From Pseudomonas fluorescens Q2-87 (GTDB lineage: Bacteria > Pseudomonadota > Gammaproteobacteria > Pseudomonadales > Pseudomonadaceae), in assembly GCF_000281895.1 (NCBI RefSeq), contig NZ_CM001558.1, positions 5,460,556 through 5,524,555 on the forward strand: DNA of 64,000 nucleotides. The letters run 5' to 3'. This document shows, piece after piece, positions 26,505 through 36,287 of the stretch (position 1 is the stretch's first letter; each line of letters opens with the position of its first letter). The position numbers and the translations under genes were made by a program. The notes beneath the pieces were generated by a model, which searched no databases, was not told the origin of the DNA, and saw only the letters and a list, made by a program, of their open reading frames with translations.

Positions 26505-26545
26505 AAAAAAGCCCCTGCCATCTCATCAATGGCAGGGGCTTTTTT
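26505..26545. terminator. Bidirectional terminator between uvrA and the ferritin gene
   Basis: Symmetrical A6-GCCCCTGCCA, loop of 9, TGGCAGGGGC-T6. It serves the convergent uvrA (+) and bacterioferritin (-) transcripts. Confidence 0.95.
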
Positions 26546-26563
26546 ATGTTTTGTGGTCGCAGG

Positions 26564-27028
26564 TCAGAACTGCGATTGCAGGTAATTCTCCAAGCCGATC
26601 AGTTTGATCAGACCTAGTTGCTTCTCCAGCCAGTAGGTGTGGTCTTCTTCGGTGTCGTTGAGCTGGATGCGCAATATCTCGCGAGTCACGTAGTCGTTAT
26701 GCTGCTCGCAGAGCTCGATGCCTTTGCACAGCGCCGCGCGAACTTTGTACTCCAGGCGCAAATCGGCGGCGAGCATGTCAGGGACCGTGGTGCCGACGTC
26801 CAAATCGTCCGGACGCATGCGCGGTGTGCCTTCGAGCATCAGAATCCGACGCATCAGTGCATCGGCATGCTGCGCCTCTTCTTCCATTTCATGGTTGATT
26901 CGCTCGTAGAGCTCGGTGAAACCCCAGTCCTCATACATCCGCGAATGGATGAAATATTGATCACGGGCCGCCAGCTCGCCGGTCAGCAACGTGTTGAGGT
27001 AATCGATTACGTCTGGGTGGCCTTGCAT
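26564..27028 (-). CDS. bfrA: Bacterioferritin-family iron-storage protein lacking the haem Met (BfrA/FtnA type)
   Basis: A 154-aa four-helix ferritin-like protein that would assemble as a 24-mer and oxidise and store iron. Ferroxidase residues Glu18, Glu51, His54, a Glu near 93, Glu127 and His130 are all visible. The position equivalent to E. coli Bfr Met52, the axial haem ligand, is Ala52 (EEEAQHAD), so haem binding in the Bfr manner is not expected. P. aeruginosa has the same gene between uvrA and katA; it was named bfrA but its product was shown to behave as a ferritin (FtnA). It lies just downstream of katA on the same strand, with a terminator between them. Confidence 0.92.
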   Translation of the reverse strand: MQGHPDVIDYLNTLLTGELAARDQYFIHSRMYEDWGFTELYERINHEMEEEAQHADALMRRILMLEGTPRMRPDDLDVGTTVPDMLAADLRLEYKVRAALCKGIELCEQHNDYVTREILRIQLNDTEEDHTYWLEKQLGLIKLIGLENYLQSQF

Positions 27029-27144
27029 CGCCCTGCACCTTCACAAGCTTTCAAAGGTTGTAGTTTGAACCATGAAGCCCGCAAGGTCACTCGCCCATCG
27101 CAACAAAAGCGAAGAAAATCAGAGAAAACCAGCCTAAATAACGC

Positions 27145-27169
27145 AAAAACCGCCCTAATGAGGGCGGTT
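27145..27169 (-). terminator. Terminator of katA
   Basis: Stem AACCGCCCT / AGGGCGGTT with loop AATG; on the minus strand it is followed by a run of Ts. It lies 18 bases after the katA stop and separates katA from the ferritin gene. Confidence 0.85.
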
Positions 27170-27186
27170 CTGCTTCTCGTTTAGAC

Positions 27187-28635
27187 TTAGTTAAGCTGTA
27201 CGCCCAACGCCTTTGCAATGCCTTCCCCATACGCGGCGTCTGCCTTGAAGAAGTGCTGCAATTGACGGTCGACGACATCCGGCGATACACCGCCCATCGC
27301 ACCGGCAATGTTGCTGATCAACAGCGCCTTCTGCTCATCGTTCATCAAACGGAAGAGCGCACCGGCGTGACTGTAATAATCGGTGTCTTCGCGATGATCG
27401 TAACGATCCGCCGCGCCACTGAGGGCCAACGCCGGCTCGGCATAACGTGGAGCCTGTTTCGGTGCTTCCACGTAACTGTTGGGCTCATAGTTCGGCGCAG
27501 CGCCACCATTGCTGCCGAACGCCATGGCTCCGTCACGCTGGTAGGAGTTGACCGGGCTAAGCGGCGCATTCACCGGCAACTGCTGGTGATTGGTGCCAAC
27601 ACGGTAGCGATGCGCATCGGCGTAGGCGAATACGCGACCCTGTAGCATACGGTCTGGAGAGAGGCCGACGCCGGGAACCATATTGCTCGGTCCGAAGGCT
27701 GCCTGCTCGACTTCAGCAAAGTAGTTCAGCGGGTTACGGTTGAGCTCGAGCTCGCCCACTTCGATCAACGGAAACTCTTTCTGCGACCAGGTCTTGGTTA
27801 CGTCGAAGGGGTTTTCGTAATGCGCAGCAGCCTGGGCCTCGGTCATGATCTGGATGCAGACGCTCCATTTCGGAAAGTCACCGCCCTCAATGGCATTGAA
27901 CAGATCCCGTTGGGCGTAATCCGGATCGGTACCCGCCAGCCGTGCAGCCTCGGCCGGTGCAAGATTCTTGATCCCTTGCTTGGTCTTGTAGTGCCACTTC
28001 ACCCAGTGACGCTCACCCAGGGCATTGATCAGACTGTAGGTATGGCTGCCGAAACCGTGCATATGACGGTAGCCATCAGGAATACCACGGTCAGAGAACA
28101 GGATGGTGATCTGGTGCAGCGCCTCGGGCGAGTGCGACCAGAAATCCCACATCATCTGGGCGCTCTTCAGATTGCTTTGAGGCAGACGCTTCTGGGTGTG
28201 GATGAAATCCGGAAATTTCAGCGGGTCACGAATGAAGAATACAGGGGTGTTGTTGCCAACGATGTCCCAGTTGCCTTCTTCGGTGTAGAACTTCAAGGCG
28301 AAACCGCGCGGATCACGCTCAGTGTCTGCAGAACCACGCTCGCCACCCACGGTAGAGAACCGCAGAAAGGTTGGCGTCTGCTTGCCGACCGACTCGAACA
28401 GCTTGGCACTGGTGAATCGGGTAATGTCTTGGGTTACGGTGAATGTGCCGTAGGCACCCGACCCTTTGGCGTGCACGCGACGTTCAGGAATGTTTTCGCG
28501 GTTGAAGTGAGCCAGCTTCTCGATCAGATGAAAATCGTCGAGCAAAAGCGGCCCCCGCGGGCCAGCGGAGCGAGAGTTCTGGTTATCGGCGACTGGAGCG
28601 CCGCTGGCGGTCGTAAGCGTTTTGGTCTGGCTCAT
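27187..28635 (-). CDS. katA: Catalase (monofunctional, haem)
   Basis: 482-aa small-subunit catalase that disproportionates hydrogen peroxide. Seen: the active-site His in [14 protein letters not shown] (about residue 55), Asn in [15 protein letters not shown], and the proximal haem Tyr in [12 protein letters not shown] (about 340). The length equals P. aeruginosa KatA (482 aa). The start is ATG 28635 with AGGA about 11 bases upstream; TTG 28641 in frame is less likely. The neighbouring ferritin gene links peroxide detoxification with iron storage, an arrangement conserved in P. aeruginosa. A possible OxyR-like half site lies about 105 bases upstream. Confidence 0.96.
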   Translation of the reverse strand: MSQTKTLTTASGAPVADNQNSRSAGPRGPLLLDDFHLIEKLAHFNRENIPERRVHAKGSGAYGTFTVTQDITRFTSAKLFESVGKQTPTFLRFSTVGGERGSADTERDPRGFALKFYTEEGNWDIVGNNTPVFFIRDPLKFPDFIHTQKRLPQSNLKSAQMMWDFWSHSPEALHQITILFSDRGIPDGYRHMHGFGSHTYSLINALGERHWVKWHYKTKQGIKNLAPAEAARLAGTDPDYAQRDLFNAIEGGDFPKWSVCIQIMTEAQAAAHYENPFDVTKTWSQKEFPLIEVGELELNRNPLNYFAEVEQAAFGPSNMVPGVGLSPDRMLQGRVFAYADAHRYRVGTNHQQLPVNAPLSPVNSYQRDGAMAFGSNGGAAPNYEPNSYVEAPKQAPRYAEPALALSGAADRYDHREDTDYYSHAGALFRLMNDEQKALLISNIAGAMGGVSPDVVDRQLQHFFKADAAYGEGIAKALGVQLN

Positions 28636-28698
28636 GCTCAATCTTCCTGGGTCGGGTCTTCGAACTGCCGGCTAATCGGCTGGAAAGGAGTATTGACC

Positions 28699-28755
28699 AT
28701 GTTAGTGACAGTATCCAAATTCATTAAATTATGGACATCGATAGTCATTATCTAA
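28699..28755 (+). CDS. Possible 18-aa small ORF divergent from katA
   Basis: MLVTVSKFIKLWTSIVII followed by TAA. A strong AGGAG lies 8 bases before the ATG. The peptide is short, with a basic, then hydrophobic composition that could insert in a membrane. No other support exists; it may be chance within the katA promoter region. Confidence 0.18.
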   Translation: MLVTVSKFIKLWTSIVII

Positions 28756-28817
28756 CGCTTAGGACTTGCCCATAGCGGAGCCAGCCGAAACGCCTTTTCC
28801 GCTTTTCTATCGGGCAC

Positions 28818-28842
28818 AAAAAACCGGGCACATGGCCCGGTT
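28818..28842 (-). terminator. Terminator of the alpha operon (after rplQ)
   Basis: Stem AACCGGGC / GCCCGGTT, loop ACATG, with six Ts on the minus strand. It lies 18 bases after the rplQ stop and ends the rpsM-rpsK-rpsD-rpoA-rplQ unit. Confidence 0.9.
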
Positions 28843-28859
28843 CTTTGTATGTTGCCGAC

Positions 28860-29246
28860 TTACTCAGCGGATACAGCTTCACCGCTGGTAGCACGATCAA
28901 CCAACTCGACGTACGCCATAGGCGCGTTGTCGCCAGCACGGAAACCGCACTTGAGGATGCGCAGGTAGCCACCCTCACGGGTAGCGTAACGCTTGCCCAG
29001 GTCGTTGAAGAGCTTACCAACGATAGCTTTCGAACGAGTACGGTCGAAAGCCAGACGGCGGTTAGCCAGGCTATCTGTCTTGGCCAGAGTGATCAGCGGC
29101 TCAGCAACGCGGCGCAGTTCTTTGGCTTTCGGCAGTGTAGTTTTGATCAGCTCGTGCTCGAACAGCGACACCGCCATGTTTTGGAACATGGCCTTGCGGT
29201 GCGAGCTGGTGCGGCTCAGGTGACGACCACTTTTACGATGACGCAT
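28860..29246 (-). CDS. rplQ: 50S ribosomal protein L17
   Basis: 128 aa, starting [20 protein letters not shown], the diagnostic L17 N-terminus; about the same size as E. coli L17 (127 aa). L17 sits near the peptide exit on the large subunit. Last gene of the alpha operon, 42 bases after rpoA, followed by a clear terminator. No oddities. Confidence 0.98.
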   Translation of the reverse strand: MRHRKSGRHLSRTSSHRKAMFQNMAVSLFEHELIKTTLPKAKELRRVAEPLITLAKTDSLANRRLAFDRTRSKAIVGKLFNDLGKRYATREGGYLRILKCGFRAGDNAPMAYVELVDRATSGEAVSAE

Positions 29247-29288
29247 GGTTCATTCCTTACCAAACACAACGTTCGGTGATTACGACGA

Positions 29289-30290
29289 TCAGGCAGTCGC
29301 CTTGTCGTCCTTCTTAAGACTTGCAGGCGGCCAGTTGTCGAGGCGCATGCCGAGGGACAGACCGCGGGAGGCCAGAACGTCCTTGATTTCAGTCAAGGAT
29401 TTCTTGCCAAGGTTCGGAGTCTTCAACAGCTCTACTTCGGTGCGCTGGATCAGGTCACCAATGTAGTAGATGTTTTCCGCCTTAAGGCAGTTAGCCGAAC
29501 GTACAGTCAGTTCCAGATCGTCAACCGGGCGAAGCAGGATCGGATCGATCTCGTCTTCCTGCTCAACAACCACTGGCTCACTGTCACCTTTGAGGTCGAC
29601 GAACGCAGCCAACTGCTGTTGCAGGATGGTTGCAGCGCGGCGGATAGCCTCTTCAGGATCCAGGGTACCGTTGGTTTCCAGATCAATAACCAGCTTGTCC
29701 AGGTTGGTACGCTGCTCGACACGGGCGTTTTCCACCACGTATGCGATACGGCGAACCGGGCTGAACGAAGAGTCAAGCTGCAAGCGACCGATGCTGCGGC
29801 TTTCGTCTTCATCGCTCTGACGCGAGTCTGCCGGTTCATAACCACGACCACGAGCTACGGTGAGCTTCATGTTCAGGGCGCCGTTAGACGCCAGGTTAGC
29901 GATTACGTGATCGGGGTTAACGATCTCGACATCATGATCCAGCTGAATATCGGCAGCGGTAACCACCCCCGAACCCTTCTTCGACAAGGTCAGCGTAACT
30001 TCGTCACGACCGTGCAGCTTGATAGCCAGGCCTTTAAGGTTCAACAGGATTTCAATTACGTCTTCCTGTACACCTTCGATGGCGCTGTACTCATGGAGCA
30101 CACCGTCAATCTCGGCCTCGACTACTGCACAGCCGGGCATTGAGGACAACAAGATGCGGCGCAGCGCGTTGCCCAGGGTGTGGCCGAAACCACGCTCGAG
30201 AGGCTCGAGTGTGATCTTGGCGCGGGTTGGACTGACAACCTGCACATCAATATGGCGGGGTGTCAGGAACTCATTTACCGAAATCTGCAT
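29289..30290 (-). CDS. rpoA: RNA polymerase alpha subunit
   Basis: 333 aa. The N-terminal dimerisation domain (about 1-235) contains [20 protein letters not shown]. The C-terminal domain (about 250-325) has the UP-element- and activator-contacting helices ([22 protein letters not shown] and [16 protein letters not shown]). It initiates core enzyme assembly (alpha2-beta-beta'). In the alpha operon between rpsD (22 bases upstream) and rplQ, as in other gammaproteobacteria. Confidence 0.98.
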   Translation of the reverse strand: MQISVNEFLTPRHIDVQVVSPTRAKITLEPLERGFGHTLGNALRRILLSSMPGCAVVEAEIDGVLHEYSAIEGVQEDVIEILLNLKGLAIKLHGRDEVTLTLSKKGSGVVTAADIQLDHDVEIVNPDHVIANLASNGALNMKLTVARGRGYEPADSRQSDEDESRSIGRLQLDSSFSPVRRIAYVVENARVEQRTNLDKLVIDLETNGTLDPEEAIRRAATILQQQLAAFVDLKGDSEPVVVEQEDEIDPILLRPVDDLELTVRSANCLKAENIYYIGDLIQRTEVELLKTPNLGKKSLTEIKDVLASRGLSLGMRLDNWPPASLKKDDKATA

Positions 30291-30312
30291 GGATGCACCT
30301 ATTTTCTAGCCC

Positions 30313-30933
30313 TTACTTGGAGTAGAGCTCGACAATCAGGCTTTCGTTGATGTCGGCGGACAGATCACTGCGAGCAGGAACGTTCTTGAAAACGCCCGAC
30401 TTCTTCTCAGTGTCTACTTCTACCCATTCTACGCGGCCACGTTGGGCACACAGATCGAGAGCTTGGACAATGCGAAGTTGGTTCTTTGCTTTCTCGCGAA
30501 CAGCAACCACGTCACCAGCACGAACCTGGTAGGACGGAACGTTTACGGTTTGACCGTTAACGCTGATCGACTTGTGCGATACCAGCTGACGGGATTCGGC
30601 ACGAGTAGAACCGAAACCCATACGGTATACAACGTTGTCCAGACGGCATTCGAGCAGCTGCAACAGGTTTTCGCCAGTTGCGCCTTTCTTGCCAGCAGCT
30701 TCTTTGTAGTAGCCGCTGAATTGACGCTCGAGAACGCCGTAGATACGACGGACCTTCTGCTTTTCACGCAGTTGGGTGCCGTAGTCGGACTGGCGACCGC
30801 GGCGTTGGCCGTGGATACCAGGTGCTGCTTCAATGTTGCACTTCGATTCGATCGCGCGCACGCCGCTCTTCAGAAAAAGATCGGTGCCTTCGCGACGAGC
30901 GAGTTTGCATTTTGGACCAATGTAACGAGCCAT
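30313..30933 (-). CDS. rpsD: 30S ribosomal protein S4
   Basis: 206 aa, same length as E. coli S4. Seen: N-terminal [19 protein letters not shown], and a C-terminal S4 RNA-binding domain ([20 protein letters not shown], then [11 protein letters not shown]). Primary 16S rRNA binder; in E. coli it also represses the alpha operon. It is preceded by rpsK (18 bases) and followed by rpoA (22 bases). Confidence 0.98.
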   Translation of the reverse strand: MARYIGPKCKLARREGTDLFLKSGVRAIESKCNIEAAPGIHGQRRGRQSDYGTQLREKQKVRRIYGVLERQFSGYYKEAAGKKGATGENLLQLLECRLDNVVYRMGFGSTRAESRQLVSHKSISVNGQTVNVPSYQVRAGDVVAVREKAKNQLRIVQALDLCAQRGRVEWVEVDTEKKSGVFKNVPARSDLSADINESLIVELYSK

Positions 30934-30951
30934 TCTTTACAATCTCCTGGA

Positions 30952-31341
30952 TTACACGCGGCGCTTCTTCGGCGGACGGCACCCGTTGTGCGGGATTGGC
31001 GTCACGTCGGTGATGCTGGCGATCTTGTAGCCACAGCCGTTCAAAGCGCGGACTGCGGATTCACGACCTGGACCTGGACCTTTGACGTTGACGTCGAGGT
31101 TTTTCAGGCCGTATTCCAGCGCAGCTTGACCAGCACGCTCAGCAGCTACTTGAGCAGCGAACGGGGTGGACTTGCGGGAACCGCGGAAACCCGAACCACC
31201 GGAGGTAGCCCAGGAAAGAGCGTTACCTTGACGGTCGGTAATGGTCACGATGGTGTTGTTAAAAGAAGCATGGATGTGGGCGATGCCATCAACCACTGTC
31301 TTTTTAACTTTTTTACGAGGACGAGCAGCAGGTTTTGCCAT
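30952..31341 (-). CDS. rpsK: 30S ribosomal protein S11
   Basis: 129 aa with typical S11 blocks: [45 protein letters not shown] and the C-terminal [16 protein letters not shown]. It forms part of the platform near the decoding site and the E-site mRNA path. Second gene of the alpha operon, 30 bases after rpsM. Confidence 0.98.
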   Translation of the reverse strand: MAKPAARPRKKVKKTVVDGIAHIHASFNNTIVTITDRQGNALSWATSGGSGFRGSRKSTPFAAQVAAERAGQAALEYGLKNLDVNVKGPGPGRESAVRALNGCGYKIASITDVTPIPHNGCRPPKKRRV

Positions 31342-31371
31342 GATTAAATTCCTGTCGATTCGCTGGGGCGA

Positions 31372-31728
31372 TTACTTGCGGATCGGCTTACGCGGACCTT
31401 TACGGGTACGCGCGTTGGTCTTGGTACGCTGACCGCGCACTGGAAGACCACGACGATGACGCAGACCGCGATAGCAACCGAGGTCCATCAAGCGCTTGAT
31501 TTTCATGTTGATTTCGCGACGCAGGTCACCTTCAGTGGTGAACTTCGCCACTTCGCCACGCAGCTGTTCAATCTGCTCGTCGCTCAGATCTTTGATCTTT
31601 GCCGCTGGGTTGACCCCAGTCACTGCACAAATTTTCTGTGCAGTAGTGCGACCAACACCATAGATGTAGGTCAGCGAGATAACAGTATGCTTGTTATCTG
31701 GAATGTTGACGCCTGCAATACGGGCCAT
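31372..31728 (-). CDS. rpsM: 30S ribosomal protein S13
   Basis: 118 aa. Begins [20 protein letters not shown] and ends with the basic tail [20 protein letters not shown] that contacts P-site tRNA. It bridges to the large subunit (B1). First gene of the alpha operon, with a good sigma70 promoter about 60 bases upstream (31788-31816) and GGAG 9 bases before the ATG. Confidence 0.98.
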   Translation of the reverse strand: MARIAGVNIPDNKHTVISLTYIYGVGRTTAQKICAVTGVNPAAKIKDLSDEQIEQLRGEVAKFTTEGDLRREINMKIKRLMDLGCYRGLRHRRGLPVRGQRTKTNARTRKGPRKPIRK

Positions 31729-31787
31729 TCAGTGGGACTCCAATTGACAGCTACCTACGCCCCGGAAGCCAAGAAATAGGGCGCGAG

Positions 31788-31816
31788 ATAATATCGCTGT
31801 AATAACAAATAATCAA
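31788..31816 (-). promoter_or_regulatory. Sigma70 promoter of the alpha operon (rpsM)
   Basis: On the minus strand TTGATT (31811-31816), exactly 17 bases, TATTAT (31788-31793), then a GC-rich discriminator (CTCGCGCCC) typical of stringently controlled promoters. The -35 abuts the spc-operon terminator hairpin. The predicted leader is only about 50 nt. Confidence 0.75.
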
Positions 31817-31841
31817 CCCGGCAGCGCACTAGCTGCCGGGC
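31816..31841 (-). terminator. Hairpin ending the spc operon, between rpmJ and rpsM
   Basis: Stem CCCGGCAGC / GCTGCCGGG with a 6-base loop. On the minus strand it is followed by TTGATTATTTG, a loose T-rich tail. It probably causes partial termination before the alpha-operon promoter. Confidence 0.65.
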
Positions 31842-31858
31842 TTAAAGCACAATCACAC

Positions 31859-31975
31859 TCAGCCTTGGCGCTGTTTGTGACGCGGTTCCGCGCTGCAAAT
31901 TACCCGAACAACACCTTCGCGGCGAATAATCTTGCAGTTACGGCACAGCTTTTTCACCGATGCACGAACTTTCAT
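31859..31975 (-). CDS. rpmJ: 50S ribosomal protein L36
   Basis: 38 aa, [20 protein letters not shown], then a tail ending PRHKQRQG. The zinc ligands Cys11, Cys14, Cys27 and His32 are present, so this is the zinc-binding (C+) form of L36. It follows secY by 30 bases, as in the usual spc operon order. Smallest protein gene of the window and easily missed. Confidence 0.95.
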
Positions 31976-32005
31976 CACCAACTCCTCGAACCTTATGGAC
32001 GCTAC

Positions 32006-33334
32006 TCAGCGCAACATGCCGCTGCCGTAGCCCTTCAGGTTGGCTTTCTTCATCAGGGATTCGTACTGGTGCGAAACGAGGTGCGATTGTACTTGGGACA
32101 TGAAGTCCATCACAACCACGACCACGATCAGCAACGAGGTCCCGCCAAGGTAGAACGGTACGTTTGCCGCAACCACCAGGAACTGGGGCAACAGACAGAC
32201 GGCCGTCATGTAAAGAGCACCGAACATGGTCAAGCGAGTCAGAACGCCATCAATGTAGCGCGCAGACTGCTCACCTGGACGGATGCCCGGAATAAAGGCA
32301 CCGGACTTCTTCAGGTTTTCCGCTACGTCTTTCGGATTGAACATCAACGCCGTATAGAAGAAGCAGAAGAAAATAATCCCTGCACTAAACAGCAGAATAT
32401 TCAACGGCTGACCAGGAGCGATCGACTGCGAGATGTCCTGCAACCAGCCCATACCTTCAGACTGGCCGAACCAGGCACCCAACGAAGCCGGGAACAGCAG
32501 GATGCTGCTCGCGAAAATAGCCGGAATAACGCCGGCCATGTTCACCTTCAACGGCAAGTGGCTGGTCTGCGCAGCAAATACCTTGCGGCCCTGCTGACGC
32601 TTGGCGTAGTGAACAGCGATACGCCGCTGACCACGCTCAATGAACACCACGAAACCGATAATCGCTACTGCCAGCAGACCGATGGCAACCAGGGCGAAAA
32701 TGTTGATATCACCCTGACGCGCAGACTCGAAAGACTGCCCGATCGCTCTCGGAAGACCGGCGACGATACCTGCGAAGATCAACATCGAGATACCGTTGCC
32801 AACACCACGCTCAGTGATCTGCTCACCCAGCCACATCATGAACATCGCGCCCGCCACAAAAGTGGTTACCGCAACGAAATGAAAGCTGAAGTCAGCAGTG
32901 AACGAAACGCCCTGCCCCGCCAGGCCAATGGACATGCCAATGGCCTGAACGAGAGCGAGAACGACAGTGCCGTAGCGGGTGTACTGGCTGATCTTGCGAC
33001 GGCCAGCTTCACCTTCCTTCTTCAACTGCTCCAGCTGCGGGCTGACGGCGCTCATCAGCTGCATGATGATCGATGCCGAAATGTACGGCATGATCCCCAG
33101 TGCAAAGATGCTCATCCGCTCCAGCGCGCCGCCGGAAAACATGTTGAACAAGCTAAGAATGGTCCCCTCATTCTGTCGAAACAGGTCCGCGAGTCGGTCC
33201 GGGTTGATACCTGGAACCGGGATGTGTGCGCCTATTCGGTAGACGATAATCGCCAAGAACAGAAAACGCAGACGAGCCCAGAGTTCAGACATACCGCCTT
33301 TGCCGAGCGCAGAGAGAGCACCTTGCTTAGCCAT
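32006..33334 (-). CDS. secY: Preprotein translocase subunit SecY
   Basis: 442-aa central channel protein of the SecYEG translocon, with about ten transmembrane helices. Recognisable: [12 protein letters not shown] near the N-terminus (plug/TM1 region), [14 protein letters not shown], the [13 protein letters not shown] segment and the cytoplasmic loop before TM9-10. It exports unfolded proteins with SecA or inserts membrane proteins with ribosomes. Starts immediately after the rplO stop with no gap. The partner gene secE is at 58731. Confidence 0.98.
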   Translation of the reverse strand: MAKQGALSALGKGGMSELWARLRFLFLAIIVYRIGAHIPVPGINPDRLADLFRQNEGTILSLFNMFSGGALERMSIFALGIMPYISASIIMQLMSAVSPQLEQLKKEGEAGRRKISQYTRYGTVVLALVQAIGMSIGLAGQGVSFTADFSFHFVAVTTFVAGAMFMMWLGEQITERGVGNGISMLIFAGIVAGLPRAIGQSFESARQGDINIFALVAIGLLAVAIIGFVVFIERGQRRIAVHYAKRQQGRKVFAAQTSHLPLKVNMAGVIPAIFASSILLFPASLGAWFGQSEGMGWLQDISQSIAPGQPLNILLFSAGIIFFCFFYTALMFNPKDVAENLKKSGAFIPGIRPGEQSARYIDGVLTRLTMFGALYMTAVCLLPQFLVVAANVPFYLGGTSLLIVVVVVMDFMSQVQSHLVSHQYESLMKKANLKGYGSGMLR

Positions 33335-33772
33335 TTATTCCTCGAACTTGCCGCCAGCTGCTTCGATAGCCGCACGCGCACCTTTGGTGGCGCCGATTCC
33401 CTTTCCGATGGTGACAGCACGAGCAACTTCGCCCGACAGCATGATTTTCACACGCTGAACGTTCTGGTTGATCACGTTGGCATCCTTCAGGGACTGCACG
33501 GTGACGATGTCGCCATCCACTTTGGCCAACTCGGACAGACGCACTTCTGCGCGATCCATGGCTTTCAGGGACACGAAACCGAACTTCGGCAGGCGACGAT
33601 GCAGCGGCTGTTGACCGCCTTCAAAGCCTGGAGCAATGGTGCCACCGGAGCGGGAGGTCTGACCTTTGTGGCCACGGCCACCGGTCTTGCCCAAACCACT
33701 ACCGATACCACGGCCCGGACGATGCTTTTCGCGACGGGAACCCGGCGCTGGACTCAGATCATTGAGTTTCAT
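33335..33772 (-). CDS. rplO: 50S ribosomal protein L15
   Basis: 145 aa. N-terminal [20 protein letters not shown] and the Gly-rich [17 protein letters not shown] extension that reaches into 23S rRNA; globular C-terminal half. Late assembly protein. It lies 3 bases after rpmD and directly abuts secY, the canonical order. Confidence 0.98.
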   Translation of the reverse strand: MKLNDLSPAPGSRREKHRPGRGIGSGLGKTGGRGHKGQTSRSGGTIAPGFEGGQQPLHRRLPKFGFVSLKAMDRAEVRLSELAKVDGDIVTVQSLKDANVINQNVQRVKIMLSGEVARAVTIGKGIGATKGARAAIEAAGGKFEE

Positions 33773-33775
33773 CGA

Positions 33776-33952
33776 TTAACCCTCGACACGCAGCATGTAG
33801 TAAGCCTTGTTGATCATCCCGCGATTCTCGGGAGTATCCAGGACTTCTACAGTGTGACCGATGCGACGCAGACCCAGACCCTTAACGCACAGTTTGTGGT
33901 TAGGGATGCGGCCGGTCATGCTTTTGATCAGCGTAACTTTAACGGTAGCCAT
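33776..33952 (-). CDS. rpmD: 50S ribosomal protein L30
   Basis: 58 aa: [20 protein letters not shown] at the start, ending [10 protein letters not shown]. The typical bacterial L30 is 58-60 aa. It is squeezed between rpsE (2 bases) and rplO (3 bases) and found by reading the gap between those two genes. Confidence 0.95.
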   Translation of the reverse strand: MATVKVTLIKSMTGRIPNHKLCVKGLGLRRIGHTVEVLDTPENRGMINKAYYMLRVEG

Positions 33953-33954
33953 GA

Positions 33955-34455
33955 TCAGAAGATCTCCTTGACGCTTTTGCCACGCTTGGCGGCAATGGAT
34001 TCAGGAGACTGCATTGCTTTCAAACCCTTGAAAGTGGCGTGAACCACGTTTACTGGGTTAGTCGAGCCGTAGCACTTGGCCAGAACGTTCTGAACGCCAG
34101 CAACTTCGAGGACAGCACGCATAGCGCCGCCAGCGATGATACCGGTACCTTCAGAAGCAGGCTGCATGTACACCTTCGAAGCGCCATGGGCAGACTTCAT
34201 TGCGTACTGCAGGGTAGTGCCGTTCAGATCAACCTGGATCATGTTGCGGCGAGCAGCTTCCATTGCCTTCTGGATCGCAGCAGGCACTTCACGCGACTTG
34301 CCACGGCCGAAGCCAACACGGCCTTTACCATCACCAACCACGGTCAACGCGGTGAAAGTGAAGATACGGCCGCCTTTAACGGTTTTGGCTACGCGGTTAA
34401 CTTGAACCAGCTTCTCGATGTAGCCTTCGTCGCGCTTTTGGTCGTTATTTGACAT
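33955..34455 (-). CDS. rpsE: 30S ribosomal protein S5
   Basis: 166 aa. The N-terminal double-stranded-RNA-binding-like part contains [20 protein letters not shown] and [18 protein letters not shown]. The C-terminal part contains [19 protein letters not shown]. It affects decoding fidelity and is the site of spectinomycin-resistance changes in other species. In the spc operon 3 bases after rplR. Confidence 0.98.
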   Translation of the reverse strand: MSNNDQKRDEGYIEKLVQVNRVAKTVKGGRIFTFTALTVVGDGKGRVGFGRGKSREVPAAIQKAMEAARRNMIQVDLNGTTLQYAMKSAHGASKVYMQPASEGTGIIAGGAMRAVLEVAGVQNVLAKCYGSTNPVNVVHATFKGLKAMQSPESIAAKRGKSVKEIF

Positions 34456-34458
34456 AAC

Positions 34459-34809
34459 TTAGAACTCCAGCCCAGCTTCACGAGCAGCATCAGCCAGCGC
34501 CTTGACGCGGCCGTGATACTTGAAGCCAGAGCGGTCGAAAGCCACCTGCGAGACGCCAGCGGCTTTAGCACGCGTAGCGACCAGCTGGCCAACCTTAGTG
34601 GCCGCGTCGATGTTGCCAGTGGCGCCATCACGCAGTTCTTTATCCAAAGTCGAGGCACTTGCCAGGACTTTGTTGCCGTCGGCCGAAATGACCTGGGCGT
34701 AGATGTGCTGCGACGAGCGGAACACGCAGAGACGCACGACTTCGAGTTCGTGCATTTTCAGGCGTGCTTTGCGAGCGCGACGCAGTCGAGTAACTTTTTT
34801 GTCGGTCAT
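34459..34809 (-). CDS. rplR: 50S ribosomal protein L18
   Basis: 116 aa, typical size 117. Recognised by [40 protein letters not shown] and the C-terminal [20 protein letters not shown]. Binds 5S rRNA with L5 and L25. Ten bases downstream of rplF. Confidence 0.98.
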   Translation of the reverse strand: MTDKKVTRLRRARKARLKMHELEVVRLCVFRSSQHIYAQVISADGNKVLASASTLDKELRDGATGNIDAATKVGQLVATRAKAAGVSQVAFDRSGFKYHGRVKALADAAREAGLEF

Positions 34810-34819
34810 TTGCTATGCC

Positions 34820-35353
34820 CTACTTCTTCTTGGCTTCTTTACGACGGACGACTTCGTCCGCGTAGCGCACACCTTTGCCTTTGTACGGCTCTGGTGGACG
34901 GAAGTCGCGGATCTCGGCGGCCACTTGACCTACCAGCTGCTTGTCGATGCCCTTGATCAGGATATCGGTCTGGCTAGGAGTCTCAGCGGTGATGCCTTCC
35001 GGCAGTTCATAATCCACTGGGTGCGAGAAGCCAAGAGCCAGGTTCAGCACTGTGCCTTTTGCTTGCGCTTTGTAACCAACACCGACCAGCTGGAGCTTGC
35101 GCTCGAAGCCTTGGCTTACGCCTTGGACCATATTGTTTACCAACGCACGAGTGGTACCAGCCATTGCGCGAGTTTGTTGATCGCCATTGCGAGCAGCGAA
35201 ACGCAGCTCACCAGCTTCTTCAACGATCTCAACGGACGAATGGATGTTCAGTTGCAGAGTGCCCTTGGCACCCTTCACCGAAAGCTGTTGGCCTGCGAAT
35301 TTGACTTCGACACCGGCTGGCAGCTTAACGGGGTTCTTAGCGACGCGTGACAT
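34820..35353 (-). CDS. rplF: 50S ribosomal protein L6
   Basis: 177 aa, same as E. coli. Two similar domains; begins [20 protein letters not shown] and has the 23S-binding C-terminal [20 protein letters not shown]. Near the sarcin-ricin loop and factor-binding site. Spc operon, 12 bases after rpsH. Confidence 0.98.
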   Translation of the reverse strand: MSRVAKNPVKLPAGVEVKFAGQQLSVKGAKGTLQLNIHSSVEIVEEAGELRFAARNGDQQTRAMAGTTRALVNNMVQGVSQGFERKLQLVGVGYKAQAKGTVLNLALGFSHPVDYELPEGITAETPSQTDILIKGIDKQLVGQVAAEIRDFRPPEPYKGKGVRYADEVVRRKEAKKK

Positions 35354-35365
35354 GCTTATCCCCCC

Positions 35366-35758
35366 TTAGAACACAGTGCAAAGAACTTCGCCGCCGACAC
35401 CGGCAGCGCGCGCAGCACGATCCGTCATCACACCTTTGTTGGTGGAGACGATAGACACACCGAGACCGCCACGAACTTTTGGCAGATCATCGACGGACTT
35501 GTACTGACGCAGGCCTGGACGGCTAACGCGCTTCACTTCCTCGATGACCGGACGGCCTTCGAAGTACTTCAGCTCGATGGACAGCAGAGGCTTGATTTCG
35601 CTGCTGATCTGATAACCCGCAATGTAACCTTCGTCCTTCAGGACTTTGGCAACAGCTACCTTCAAAGTAGAAGATGGCATGCTTACGACGGACTTTTCAG
35701 CCATCTGGGCATTACGGATACGAGTTAGCATGTCCGCTAACGGGTCCTGCATACTCAT
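35366..35758 (-). CDS. rpsH: 30S ribosomal protein S8
   Basis: 130 aa, starting [19 protein letters not shown] and ending with the S8 signature [20 protein letters not shown]. Primary 16S binder, and the spc operon repressor in E. coli. Its ATG has AGGAG 9 bases upstream. Unlike its neighbours it is preceded by a 210-base non-coding gap full of hairpins. Confidence 0.98.
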   Translation of the reverse strand: MSMQDPLADMLTRIRNAQMAEKSVVSMPSSTLKVAVAKVLKDEGYIAGYQISSEIKPLLSIELKYFEGRPVIEEVKRVSRPGLRQYKSVDDLPKVRGGLGVSIVSTNKGVMTDRAARAAGVGGEVLCTVF

Positions 35759-35780
35759 GGGCTAGACGCTCCTAATACAC

Positions 35781-35801
35781 AAAAAATTAGCCTTGCGGCT
35801 A
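35781..35801 (-). terminator. Terminator-like hairpin immediately upstream of rpsH
   Basis: On the minus strand TAGCC, loop GCAA, GGCTA, then ATTTTTT. The stem is short (5 bp), so termination would be partial. It lies about 23 bases before the rpsH start. Confidence 0.4.
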
Positions 35802-35826
35802 GTACGTGTCGCCGAGCGCATCCATG

Positions 35827-35853
35827 CAAAAAAAGCACGGGCTCAGGCGAGCC
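35827..35853 (-). terminator. Second terminator-like hairpin in the rpsN-rpsH gap
   Basis: Minus strand GGCTC, loop GCCT, GAGCC, a few bases, then TTTTTTT (35827-35833). An intrinsic terminator or attenuator inside the spc operon is suggested; its strength is unknown. Confidence 0.45.
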
Positions 35854-35878
35854 GGGTATTCTAGACACACCCCACAAA

Positions 35879-35908
35879 TGAATCAAGCCCCATGAGGGGC
35901 TTGATTCA
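35879..35908. promoter_or_regulatory. 13-bp perfect hairpin in the rpsN-rpsH gap
   Basis: TGAATCAAGCCCC (35879-35891), loop ATGA, GGGGCTTGATTCA (35896-35908). Very stable RNA stem about 60 bases after rpsN. No T tract, so more like an RNA-processing or stability element, or a protein-binding site, than a terminator. Confidence 0.55.
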
Positions 35909-35968
35909 AGTTCTAGGTCACCGGTGGTCAGGATCTTGCGACCCCGAGCACCAAGACTTAGATCGTGC

Positions 35969-36274
35969 TTACCAGCTGGCTTTGACCAGACCTGGAACGT
36001 CACCACGCATTGCAGCTTGACGCAGCATGTTACGGCCGAGGCCGAACTTGCGGTACACGCCGTGCGGACGACCAGTCAGGCGGCAGCGGTTACGCATGCG
36101 CGAGGCGCTTGCGTCACGTGGCTGCTTCTGCAGTGCTACGGTAGCTTCCCAACGCGCTTCTGGACTTGCGTTCAGATCCACGATGATAGCTTTCAGCGCT
36201 GCACGCTTGGTGGCGTACTTGGCAACGGTGAGCTGACGCTTCAGCTCACGGTTTTTCATGCTCTTCTTGGCCAT
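35969..36274 (-). CDS. rpsN: 30S ribosomal protein S14
   Basis: 101 aa. The start is ATG 36274 ([14 protein letters not shown]); an open frame extends to 36340 but overlaps rplE and is not S14-like. This is the longer zinc-free (C-) S14 type: the C-terminal region [20 protein letters not shown] lacks the CxxC pairs of the short form. Thirteen bases after rplE. Confidence 0.97.
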   Translation of the reverse strand: MAKKSMKNRELKRQLTVAKYATKRAALKAIIVDLNASPEARWEATVALQKQPRDASASRMRNRCRLTGRPHGVYRKFGLGRNMLRQAAMRGDVPGLVKASW

Positions 36275-36287
36275 TTTCCTACTCCAA

